Shown here piece after piece: positions 7,883 to 14,556 of a DNA stretch of 17,747 bases. The stretch is from assembly GCA_964471755.1 (NCBI GenBank), contig CAYYJM010000121.1, forward strand, positions 1-17,747, read 5' to 3'. The notes below the pieces were generated by a model. The model saw only the letters and a program-made list of their open reading frames with translations, was not told the origin of the DNA and did not search any database. The DNA comes from CAYYJM01 sp964471755. Its GTDB lineage: Bacteria > Planctomycetota > Planctomycetia > Gemmatales > Gemmataceae. The translations under genes were made by a program, and so were the position numbers. Positions within the stretch are counted from its first letter, which is position 1. The number at the start of each line of letters is the position of its first letter.

Positions 7883-8876
7883 AGCCGAGTTGCGAGACGC
7901 GCTTCGGAAGAAGTTGAACGATACCCTGGATCAGGTCAATAAGGCCCTGGCTGGCACGGATCTCGACAAACTCGAGCCCGTCCTGAACCGAATCGGACGG
8001 GGTCAGCAACTACCGCACTGGTACGAACGGTTGAAAACAACCCAGACGCTGCCGAATCTCGACGGGAAAACTATTGGTAGCGTCGTTGAGATGCTGCTGG
8101 TAGCCGTGTTGGAAACGTACACTTTCGCTGCTCTCTCTGCTCCACCTCTGCGGATCAACCCGGCCCGGGGTGTCGATCTGCCCGACCTCGATCTCGGCGT
8201 CAAGTCCCCATCGGAAAACTACTGCACCAGCGAACCATTCTTCTCGGCCTACGAGCGGTTGATTGGCAGCGAGTACGACGTGCTGGTCTTGCTGACTGAC
8301 TACCAGGAGGCCAAGAAGGCGCCGCCGTTGAAACTACGAATCCTCAAATGGCGTTACCTGACCGCATCACAGATCGCGGACCACAACCTCTGCCGCATCG
8401 CTCTGAAGCACCGAGAATGGTTGGTCCAGGCCGATGAGAACCGGGCGAAGCGAATCTTCCGCTTCCTGGCCTTCATCAATCAAAGCGACTGGCGGGCCAG
8501 GCGTCTCCTGTACCTCGTTGAGCATCTGCGTGACGACACCAAAATTCGTGAGATCATCGGGAAAGCCGAAGCGGATTTCGGCAAGACGAACAAGGTACGC
8601 TTGAAGAAAGACAAGATGCTGATTCCAGACGCGGACCTGGAAGCCCTGAGAGGCATCCTGGCCGTGACGCCGCTCCACGTCGGAATCGTCGATGCGGTCG
8701 ATAACTGGGTCGTCGAAGTTTGCAAGGACACCGCCCGCGCCCCGAACGAGAACGAATGGCAGCGCCTGTTGACGGGGCCGCTTGATGGCCTGATTGGCAT
8801 GAGCCTTGCATTACAGTGGCGGTACAACTTCGGCCCCCTGTTTGGTGCCGAGGACGAAGAAGACGTCGATGAGTGA
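7872..8876 (+). CDS. Probable type II restriction endonuclease, MutH-like PD-(D/E)xK layout
   Basis: This 334-residue protein begins at an ATG inside the last codons of the methyltransferase gene, which implies coupled translation. I do not recognise a named enzyme. The layout resembles MutH/Sau3AI nucleases: a helix GSVVEMLLVAVLE with Glu73 (69-81), then ARGVDLPDLDLGVKS (98-112) with Asp102, Asp105, Asp107 and Lys111. MutH has D-x6-E-x-K here; in this protein Gly109 stands where the Glu would be, so Asp105 or Asp107 would have to bind metal. SEPFFSAYERL and YDVLVLLTDYQ (about 120-145) are strongly patterned and likely part of the core fold. The C-terminus is very acidic. Its position directly behind a C5 methyltransferase is the main reason for the call. 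Confidence 0.75.
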   Translation: MPTKAELRDALRKKLNDTLDQVNKALAGTDLDKLEPVLNRIGRGQQLPHWYERLKTTQTLPNLDGKTIGSVVEMLLVAVLETYTFAALSAPPLRINPARGVDLPDLDLGVKSPSENYCTSEPFFSAYERLIGSEYDVLVLLTDYQEAKKAPPLKLRILKWRYLTASQIADHNLCRIALKHREWLVQADENRAKRIFRFLAFINQSDWRARRLLYLVEHLRDDTKIREIIGKAEADFGKTNKVRLKKDKMLIPDADLEALRGILAVTPLHVGIVDAVDNWVVEVCKDTARAPNENEWQRLLTGPLDGLIGMSLALQWRYNFGPLFGAEDEEDVDE

Positions 8877-8907
8877 CCAACCCTCACGCGCGCAACCACG
8901 TCGAGAT

Positions 8908-8940
8908 TCACCCAGCCTCGGGAAATAAGGGAAGCTGCAT
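8908..8940 (-). pseudogene. Remnant of the rlmN-like gene 5' end (10 codons then stop)
   Basis: Reading leftwards from the ATG at 8940, the frame encodes MQLPLFPEAG, identical to the first ten residues of the intact rlmN-like protein, and then stops at TGA (8910-8908), where similarity ends. The same GGAGG-type ribosome site lies upstream. It is a truncated gene start left on the far side of the restriction-modification insertion, not a functional gene. Confidence 0.85.
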
Positions 8941-8997
8941 GCCGACCTCCGAGGTGACGTTCGAGGTATTCTCGCAACGTCCCGTGCGAATTCAAGT
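8910..8997. repeat. Direct repeat RM-R: rlmN-like gene 5' end and upstream (right copy)
   Basis: This is the second copy of the 6423-6510 segment, offset by 2487 bases and in the same orientation. Eleven of 88 positions differ, mostly in the part upstream of the ribosome site. It is attached to the truncated ten-codon remnant. The upstream DNA to its right (9000-9440) may be the original upstream region of the rlmN-like gene. Confidence 0.92.
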
Positions 8998-9440
8998 CGG
9001 CGCAGGCTGAAGGCCGCCCGGGGGGCGAAAAACAAGAAACCTGCCAGTCCGCCTGTGCCATCTCTCCCATGGCTCACGCGAACCGACAGGTTCTTTCCGT
9101 TCGCTCTCTCTCCCGGAGCTGAACATCCTTCAACAATGGCAAACGGCTTGCCAAAGAGAAATCGGCTCGCCTCTTTTTCTCGGAATTCGTCCCAACCATC
9201 GATCGGAACGTCACTTCGGTCGAACGATCGGGAGCCAGACGGCCTCTCGCGACCGGATCGGAGCCGTTCCGATCGCCCAGAATGCAGGCAGGCGGTGCGC
9301 GCAGATTGTGCTTTCTCTCCGAGCGAGTTCGTTGCATGAACACCCTCGGCCTGTCCGATACGAAGAAGGGAACAGCGCCCTTGCCTGTCTTCCTAGGATG
9401 ATAAGGATAGTCCGGATTACTCTGCCTCAGGGGGGGCCGT
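8998..9440. other. Gene-free stretch upstream of the serine acetyltransferase
   Basis: No convincing protein-coding frame is present. The open frames crossing here have no family features and start or end inside the flanking genes. Inverted pairs are visible: CGATCGGAACG (9200-9210) with its complement at 9265-9275, and a tighter hairpin GATCGGA/TCCGATC (9256-9262 with 9268-9274), which shares bases with the first pair. A weak AAGGG/CCCTT hairpin lies at 9366-9382. The start of the next gene is preceded by a G-run rather than a clear ribosome site. I found no confident promoter. Confidence 0.6.
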
Positions 9441-10400
9441 ATGGCTACGGACGTGCGCCTGAAGGAAGGTCTGCCCGAAATCACCGAGGCGATCGTCGCG
9501 ACCTACGCCGAGTGTGGCCGAACCAGCCATCTCGGCCACAAACCCCTGCCCAGTCGCGAGGCCGTCGTCGATATCCTGACCGACCTGCTCGACCTGCTCT
9601 TCCCCGGCTACGGTCGGCGGCAGAATCTTCACCTGGGCAATGTCGAGTATCACGTCGGCGACCTGATCGACGGTCTGCACGACAAGCTGACGCAGCAGAT
9701 CACCCGCGCCCTGCGGCACGAACAGGACTGCCAGCAGACCGCTCCACCGCTGCCACTCGATCTGGAGGGTTTGGCCCAGCAGAAGGCCGTCGAACTGCTC
9801 CGCCGCCTGCCCGAGGTGCGCCTGATCCTCGAAGAAGACGCCGCCTCCGCCTACGCTGGCGATCCGGCCGCCAAGAGCTATCAGGAAATCATCTTCTGCT
9901 ATCCCGGCCTGGAAGCGGTCGCGATTCATCGTGTCGCGCACGAGTTGCTGCTGCTCGGTGTGCCGCTCATTCCGCGCATGATGACCGAGTGGGCGCACAG
10001 CAAGACGGGCATCGACCTCCACCCCGGAGCCCGCATCGGGCCGGGCTTCTTCATCGACCACGGCACCGGCGTCGTTCTCGGCGAGACGTGTGACATTGGC
10101 CGTAACGTCAAGCTCTACCAGGGCGTGACGCTCGGAGCCCTGTCGTTCCCGCGCGACGAGGCCGGCAACATCATCCGTGGCATGAAACGTCATCCGACCC
10201 TGGAGGATGAGGTCGTCGTCTACGCCAACGCGACGATCCTCGGAGGCGACACGGTCATCGGCCATAATGCCGTGATCGGCTCGAACGTCTGGCTGACGCG
10301 GAGTGTGCCGGCCAACACGATCGTGACGCTGGAGAACCCGCAACTCCGATTCAAGAAACCAGGCAGCAGCAGCGACTTCGGCCTGAACTACCAGATTTGA
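9441..10400 (+). CDS. cysE: Serine O-acetyltransferase (EpsC/CysE type)
   Basis: This 319-residue enzyme would acetylate L-serine with acetyl-CoA to O-acetylserine, the first step of cysteine synthesis. The N-terminal helical part (1-185) is long, as in EpsC/SatA forms. The C-terminal half is a left-handed beta-helix of hexapeptide repeats: IDLHPGARIGPGFFIDHGTG (191-210), then GETCDIGRNVKLYQGVTLGA. Asp192 and the Asp206-His207 pair match the catalytic residues of E. coli CysE. AHELLLLGVPLIPRMMTEW (166-184) is the family's pre-helix segment. The start ATG follows a run of seven Gs only, so initiation may be weak. Its stop overlaps a possible TTG start of the sua5 gene (TTGA), suggesting one transcript. 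No cysteine synthase is in the window. Confidence 0.93.
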   Translation: MATDVRLKEGLPEITEAIVATYAECGRTSHLGHKPLPSREAVVDILTDLLDLLFPGYGRRQNLHLGNVEYHVGDLIDGLHDKLTQQITRALRHEQDCQQTAPPLPLDLEGLAQQKAVELLRRLPEVRLILEEDAASAYAGDPAAKSYQEIIFCYPGLEAVAIHRVAHELLLLGVPLIPRMMTEWAHSKTGIDLHPGARIGPGFFIDHGTGVVLGETCDIGRNVKLYQGVTLGALSFPRDEAGNIIRGMKRHPTLEDEVVVYANATILGGDTVIGHNAVIGSNVWLTRSVPANTIVTLENPQLRFKKPGSSSDFGLNYQI

Positions 10401-10402
10401 CG

Positions 10403-11347
10403 ATGCCGACCCGGATGCTGAACGCTGACGCCGCCGGGATCGCGGAAGCCGCCGGGGTGCTGCGTTCCGGCGGTCTGGTTGCCTTCCCGACCGAGACGGT
10501 CTACGGCCTCGGGGCGAACGCCCTGGACCCGGTCGCCGTGGCGGGCATCTTCGTCGCCAAGGGACGGCCGGCGACCAATCCGCTCATCGTTCACGTCGCC
10601 ACCGTCGATGACGTGCTTCCCCTGGTGACCACCTGGCCGCCCCTCGCCCAGCGTCTGGCCGAGCGTTTCTGGCCCGGCCCCCTCACACTCGTGCTGCCTC
10701 GTCGCGCTGTCGTGCCCGACATCACCACGGCCAGTGGACCGACGGTGGCCGTGCGTGTGCCGGCTCACCCGGTGGCGCTGGCTCTGCTCCGGGCGACCGG
10801 TCTGCCGATCGCCGCTCCCAGCGCCAACCGCTCGACGGAGCTTTCGCCGACGACCGCCGAACACGTTCACGCCAGTCTCGATGGTCGGATCGATCTGATC
10901 CTCGACGGCGGCCCGACGCCGGGCGGGATCGAGTCCACGGTGATCGACCTGTCAGGCGAGACGCCGCGTCTGCTGCGGCCCGGCCTCATCTCACCGACCG
11001 ATTTGGAGGCACTCCTGGGATCGATCGCCCGGCCGACGCAAGTGGTCGAGCAGTCCGAATCGCCGATGCCGTCGCCCGGGATGCTCGCACGCCACTACGC
11101 GCCACGGACGCCGCTGGCCTGTCTGGAGACGTCGCCGGAGTCGGTGCCGGAGGGGTGCGTCCTGGTCCGCTTCGGGCCGGACGAGTTGCTTCCCGATGAC
11201 CCGGAGGCCGCGTCAGCGCGGTTGTACGCGCTGCTGCACGAACTCGATGCGCGCGGGCTGATCGGCATCTACGTCGTACTGCCGCCAGACACGCCGGAGT
11301 GGCTGGCCGTTCGGGATCGCCTGGTGCGGGCCGCTCACAGTGCGTAG
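10403..11347 (+). CDS. sua5: Threonylcarbamoyl-AMP synthase, full-length Sua5 type
   Basis: This 314-residue enzyme makes L-threonylcarbamoyladenylate from threonine, bicarbonate and ATP for the t6A37 modification of ANN-decoding tRNAs. The YrdC-like domain (about 8-205) shows GGLVAFPTETVYGLGANA (23-40), KGRPATNPLIVHV (53-65), FWPGPLTLVL (89-98) and APSANRS (138-144). The linker SPGMLARHYAPR (224-235) and the small C-terminal Sua5 domain (about 236-314) distinguish it from short YrdC. The ATG lies two bases after the acetyltransferase stop. A TTG at 10397 overlapping that stop would add two residues. The last 13 bases overlap the end of the convergent pentapeptide gene. A second copy of this gene's last 18 codons lies at 13887-13940. 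Confidence 0.95.
   Translation: MPTRMLNADAAGIAEAAGVLRSGGLVAFPTETVYGLGANALDPVAVAGIFVAKGRPATNPLIVHVATVDDVLPLVTTWPPLAQRLAERFWPGPLTLVLPRRAVVPDITTASGPTVAVRVPAHPVALALLRATGLPIAAPSANRSTELSPTTAEHVHASLDGRIDLILDGGPTPGGIESTVIDLSGETPRLLRPGLISPTDLEALLGSIARPTQVVEQSESPMPSPGMLARHYAPRTPLACLETSPESVPEGCVLVRFGPDELLPDDPEAASARLYALLHELDARGLIGIYVVLPPDTPEWLAVRDRLVRAAHSA
11294..11347 (+). repeat. Direct repeat PP-L: last 18 codons of sua5 (functional copy)
   Basis: This segment encodes PEWLAVRDRLVRAAHSA and the TAG stop of the working sua5 gene. A colinear, equal-length version at 13887-13940 encodes PERLPVRDRLMRAACAS and a TAG. By hand 38 of 54 bases and 11 of 17 residues match, with no gaps. The two copies bracket the pentapeptide gene. 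Confidence 0.85.
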
Positions 11348-13803
11348 TAGTCCTCCGGCACCGTCTCGGTCGGCCGCCAGTCGATGGTGCCCTCCTGGGC
11401 TGCGGCATAGCGCAGGAACGTCTCGCTCAGGCGATCCCTGTCCAGGGCGGCCTTCTTGCTCCGGCTCGCGTCGAGCCAGCCGTCGATCGTCGCCGGGTCG
11501 AGGTCGCCGGAGCGCGTCAGGCCGACGATCAGGACGAGCAGATGCTTGCACAGCCCGCCGCGCAGACCGCCGCACGGCTTCTGGTTCTGCGTCCCGCAGT
11601 GGTACGACCCATCCCGCGCCAGCCGGCAGGCGTAGGCCAAATCGGCGCTCGACTGGCTGCGGACGATACCGGTCACGGCCTCGTCGCTGCACTCGGCGAA
11701 CAGGCGGAACGTCTCCTTCTTCAGCATGGCCAGCACCTTGCGGAGCCGATCGGCCTTGACCTTGCCGGCCAGGCCGGTGAAGAAGTCGGCGAACGACAGC
11801 GTCCCCGGGGCGTGGGCCGCGACCACGGCGCGCGGCGGGCCGTGCCAGAGCATATCGACCGGCGGCGTGAACCCGACCGGGAATTTCGTGTCCGGATCGA
11901 ACTCGGCCCCGGTCAGCCGGGTGTCGGCCAGGGTCGCGCCGGTCAGGTCGGCACCGCGCAGGTCGGCCTGACTCAGGTCGGCGTCGGTCAGGTCGGCGCG
12001 GCGCAGGTCGGCTCCGGCGAGGCTCGCCTGGACGAAGGCGGCCCTGCGAAGGACCGCCCGGGCGAAGCACGCCCCGGCGGCGTCCACGTTGTAGAGGTTC
12101 GCCATGGTCAGGTCCGCCGCGGTGAAGTCGGCCCGGACGAACTTCGACCGGTTCAGATAGGCCGCCACGAGCGACGAGCCGGCGAACCGGGCGTTCTCGA
12201 GGTCCTTCCCATCCAGATGGATCGTGTCGAGGTTCACCCCGGCCAGGTCGGCCGCGCGCATATCCTTGATCCGGGCCCGCAACCGGAAGTCGAGGGCATC
12301 CCATGCCGCGACGCCTTCGGCCCGGACCCTGGCCAGCAGGGCGTCGGCCTCGGCGCGGGCGGCGGCGGCCTGGGCCTGCTCGTCCCGGGCGGACGGCTCG
12401 ACGCCGAACACCTCCGACCAGGCGGCGACGGCCAGCTCGCGCAGCTTCGTCGGCCGGGTGCGGCCGCCCTTCGCCCGGATCGTGTCGAGCCGGAGTGTCG
12501 CCCCCGGCCAGCGGTCGGCCAGATTGAGTAGCCCCGGGGCGAACGTCGGGGCGGCGACGCGCAGGTAGACCTCGTCGTCGCCGCGGAAGTGTCTGCACTC
12601 GGCATGGGTACCGTGCTTGCCGCGACGCAGCATCAGCCGGACGAACTCGTCGCCGCCGAGATCGACCTCGGCCCCCGTCTCGAACGTCGCGGCAGCCTCC
12701 GCGGCGGTGGCGAACTCGGTCAGCCTCGGCCCGGCCGTGCGGACGACCGGCGGCCGGAGGTTCTTCGCCCGGCTCGTATCGACGTTGGCCAGGTTCGCCC
12801 CGCCCAGGACGGCCCCGGTGAAGTCGGCCCCATCGACCTTCGCGTCGGTCAGGTTCGCCTCGTTGAGGACCGCGTCGCGCAGGTCGGCATTGCTCAGGTC
12901 GGCTCCGACGAGCGAGCCGTGGCTCAGGTCAGCCCGGCGGAGCTTCGCCCCGCGGAAATCGACCCGCTCGAACTTCGTGCCGCTGGCCAGGACGCCGGTC
13001 AGATCGGCATCACGGAAATCGCACGCCTCGAAGGTCGTGTATTCGAGTTCGACCCCGGTCAGGTCGGCCCGCTGGAGAGTGCAGTGGCGGAGGACCGCCC
13101 CGCGCTGTCGGAAGCGGGCCCGCGTCAGCTTCGCCGCGGTGAAATCGCAGCGCTCGACGAGCTTCGCGTCGCCCCAGAAGCCCCAGAGTTTCTCCAGGTT
13201 CGCCTCGCGGAAGGTGCAATCCTCGGCGTTTGGGAGGTAGAAGTTGACGGCGTCGCTGCGGTCGAGGTTGACCCGGCGGAGCGTGTCGGTGTGGGCGTAG
13301 TCTACTTTCGCCCCTGTCAAGTCGGCATCGTCGAGGGTGATGCGGTACAGGCGAGCCGCGGACAGGTTCGCCCCGCGCAGGTCGGCCCCGGTGAGATCGA
13401 CCGTCGCGTCGGCCCAGTGGAGCATCTGCTCCAGCGGCTCCCAGCCGGTCGAGTCGCGCGGACTGGGCGCGTCCAGGGCGTTGGTGGCGATCAGGTGCAG
13501 CAGCTCCTCGCGGGACGGCACGAGCAGCCGGCAGAATGTCGGCACATCGAGGGCCTGGAGGGCCGGGTAGCGCTTCTGCCACCGGGCCACGTCTCCCGGC
13601 GGCTTCCCGCCACGACCCGCGCCGTGGACAAGCAGGTCCGGCTCGTTCGCGGTCGGATCGACGATGGCCGCTCCCGCCAGGACGGCGACGGCCTGGAGAG
13701 CGTCCGGCTGCCGGTAGTCGAACGCGCCGACGAACGCGATCTTCTTGCCGGCCAGCTTGCCCGGCGACGCGGCGGCCGGAGTTGGGGTTTTCTTCCTTGC
13801 CAT
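11335..13803 (-). CDS. BRCT-like / pentapeptide-repeat / SWIM-like zinc-finger protein
   Basis: This 822-residue protein starts at the ATG at 13803-13801 behind GGAGGTGCC. Longer frames upstream lack homology. Residues 15-95 look like a BRCT domain: LAGKKIAFVGAF opens it, then an alternating pattern with DLLVHGAG. Two blocks of A(D/N)Lxx pentapeptide repeats follow, at about 134-348 and 515-635, which should form right-handed quadrilateral beta-helices. They are separated by a mixed region with an alanine-rich, possibly coiled segment (470-495). The C-terminal domain (660-822) contains Cys736, Cys744 and Cys752-x-His754 in a SWIM-like arrangement followed by a hydrophobic helix. SWIM and BRCT domains bind DNA or proteins, and some pentapeptide proteins mimic DNA, so a DNA-related role is plausible but unproven. 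The gene ends inside sua5 and is bracketed by copies of the sua5 end. Confidence 0.85.
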   Translation of the reverse strand: MARKKTPTPAAASPGKLAGKKIAFVGAFDYRQPDALQAVAVLAGAAIVDPTANEPDLLVHGAGRGGKPPGDVARWQKRYPALQALDVPTFCRLLVPSREELLHLIATNALDAPSPRDSTGWEPLEQMLHWADATVDLTGADLRGANLSAARLYRITLDDADLTGAKVDYAHTDTLRRVNLDRSDAVNFYLPNAEDCTFREANLEKLWGFWGDAKLVERCDFTAAKLTRARFRQRGAVLRHCTLQRADLTGVELEYTTFEACDFRDADLTGVLASGTKFERVDFRGAKLRRADLSHGSLVGADLSNADLRDAVLNEANLTDAKVDGADFTGAVLGGANLANVDTSRAKNLRPPVVRTAGPRLTEFATAAEAAATFETGAEVDLGGDEFVRLMLRRGKHGTHAECRHFRGDDEVYLRVAAPTFAPGLLNLADRWPGATLRLDTIRAKGGRTRPTKLRELAVAAWSEVFGVEPSARDEQAQAAAARAEADALLARVRAEGVAAWDALDFRLRARIKDMRAADLAGVNLDTIHLDGKDLENARFAGSSLVAAYLNRSKFVRADFTAADLTMANLYNVDAAGACFARAVLRRAAFVQASLAGADLRRADLTDADLSQADLRGADLTGATLADTRLTGAEFDPDTKFPVGFTPPVDMLWHGPPRAVVAAHAPGTLSFADFFTGLAGKVKADRLRKVLAMLKKETFRLFAECSDEAVTGIVRSQSSADLAYACRLARDGSYHCGTQNQKPCGGLRGGLCKHLLVLIVGLTRSGDLDPATIDGWLDASRSKKAALDRDRLSETFLRYAAAQEGTIDWRPTETVPEDYYAL

Positions 13804-13871
13804 GGCACCTCCGGGGAACGATCTGTGGTGAGCATACCCGGCCGAGCGACTCGCGACCAGCCAGGCGCGAA

Positions 13872-13940
13872 GGTGAGCCGTCCCCTCCGGAGCGGTTACC
13901 CGTCCGGGATCGCCTGATGCGGGCGGCGTGCGCCAGCTAG
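13872..13940 (+). pseudogene. Remnant of a sua5 3' end
   Basis: The last 18 codons, 13887-13940, read PERLPVRDRLMRAACAS then TAG, matching the C-terminus of the intact Sua5 (PEWLAVRDRLVRAAHSA then TAG) in frame and length. Similarity fades within about 15 bases upstream, where the 5' part of the gene is absent. A stem-loop follows the TAG directly, as expected at a true gene end. Read as the old 3' end of sua5, cut off by insertion of the pentapeptide gene, or a trace of recombination with a divergent sua5 allele. Confidence 0.7.
13887..13940 (+). repeat. Direct repeat PP-R: last 18 codons of sua5 (remnant copy)
   Basis: Partner of 11294-11347, offset by 2593 bases and in the same orientation. 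The central CGGGATCGCCTG block is identical. Most differences preserve the amino acid or are conservative, as expected for two alleles of a coding sequence rather than chance similarity. Confidence 0.82.
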
Positions 13941-13948
13941 CAGCTGGC
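13932..13948 (+). terminator. Possible terminator stem-loop after the sua5 remnant
   Basis: GCCAGCT (13932-13938) and AGCTGGC (13942-13948) form a perfect 7-bp stem with a 3-base loop, overlapping the remnant's TAG. No U-run follows, so intrinsic termination is uncertain. A second inverted pair, GGAGAA/TTCTCC (13972-13977 and 13983-13988), lies downstream and before the DUF4365 gene. Confidence 0.35.
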
Positions 13949-14052
13949 CTGGCGTAACGGCTTGCCGATCTGGAGAAATCAGTTCTCCTTCTCTGGGAGA
14001 CACGGTAAACTGGAGGGGGACGGTCCGACGCCGAACAGATCGAGGGCGGACC

Positions 14053-14556
14053 TTGTTGATCCGTAATCATCGCCAGGAGGCGCTGTGTCGCGCATACGTC
14101 CAGGCGGTGGCAGCTCTCGCCGGCGTTGCCACCAGCGTTCCGGTGCCGGATTACGGGATCGATCTATCCCTGCGAAGGATCGAACAGCACGGTCAGCGTT
14201 ATCTTGACACCCGGCTGCAAGTGGACCTCCAGTTGCGGAGTACCACGCGGGCCATCGCGTCTGACCAGGACGTGAGCTACGACCTCGATGTGGACACGTA
14301 TAACTTCCTCCGGGAAGTATCCTTGATCCGCTGCTTACTGGTCCTGCTCGTCCTACCGGATGAGGAAGGACAGTGGCTGACCCAGACGCCTGAAGAACTG
14401 CTCATCCGCCGGTGTGCGTACTGGGTTTCCTTGCGGCAGGCCCTGCCGACGCGGTCGGTGGCGAGCATCCGAATTCGGATTCCACGCAGGCAGGTCTTCT
14501 CACCGCTGGCCATTGGCGAGATCCTGCAGCGTCTCAGCCGTGGAGAGGAGCCGTGA
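14053..14556 (+). CDS. DUF4365-like protein
   Basis: This protein of about 167 residues has the pattern of DUF4365, a domain resembling PD-(D/E)xK nucleases: an N-terminal helix (RQEALCRAYVQAVAALAG), then PDYGIDLSLRR with Asp33 and Asp37, then LQVDLQLRST. The nuclease signature would be D...(D/E)xK; here VDLQLR offers no Lys, so activity is doubtful. Later parts (YNFLREVS, LLVLLVLPDEEGQWL, YWVSLRQALPT) match the family's downstream core. No ATG is available; TTG at 14053 or 14056, behind GAGGGCGGA, is the likely start. Its TGA overlaps the GTG of the next gene (GTGA), so the two form a unit. Members often occur near defence or mobile genes. The function is not established. Confidence 0.7.
   Translation: MLIRNHRQEALCRAYVQAVAALAGVATSVPVPDYGIDLSLRRIEQHGQRYLDTRLQVDLQLRSTTRAIASDQDVSYDLDVDTYNFLREVSLIRCLLVLLVLPDEEGQWLTQTPEELLIRRCAYWVSLRQALPTRSVASIRIRIPRRQVFSPLAIGEILQRLSRGEEP

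Larger units (their letters stand above)
6511..8907 (+). mobile_element. Putative restriction-modification cassette inserted with long target duplication
   Basis: The segment holds only the methyltransferase and the endonuclease genes and lies exactly between two copies of the rlmN-like gene's 5' end. There is no transposase, integrase or terminal inverted repeat. By eye its base composition is less GC-rich at third positions than the flanking redox and sua5 genes, which suggests transfer. Insertion of restriction-modification genes with duplications of tens to hundreds of bases is a known pattern in comparative bacterial genomics. The ~12% divergence between the copies suggests an old event, or acquisition by recombination with a related genome. 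Confidence 0.5.

Noticed and set aside
8811..9077. Minus-strand frame sharing RTSPRRSACSFPYFPR with a frame at 6261-6587
   Set aside because: The likeness comes from the duplicated DNA read in a second frame. The rlmN-like frame explains the segment, and the frames diverge at the repeat edges.
9381..9410. Possible promoter (TTGCCT plus downstream AT-rich bases) before the serine acetyltransferase
   Set aside because: No -10-like hexamer occurs at 16-18 bases from the TTGCCT, so it is not better than chance.
11930..13440. Dense short repeats of a GTCGGC-like word resembling a CRISPR or satellite array
   Set aside because: Spacing is a 15-base codon pattern from pentapeptide repeats inside a coding frame, with no constant repeat/spacer units.
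12589..13917. Long plus-strand frame opposite the pentapeptide gene, rich in GQVR/VGPAQVG-like repeats
   Set aside because: The periodicity is the mirror of the A(D/N)Lxx codons on the other strand. No ribosome site or known domain is present.
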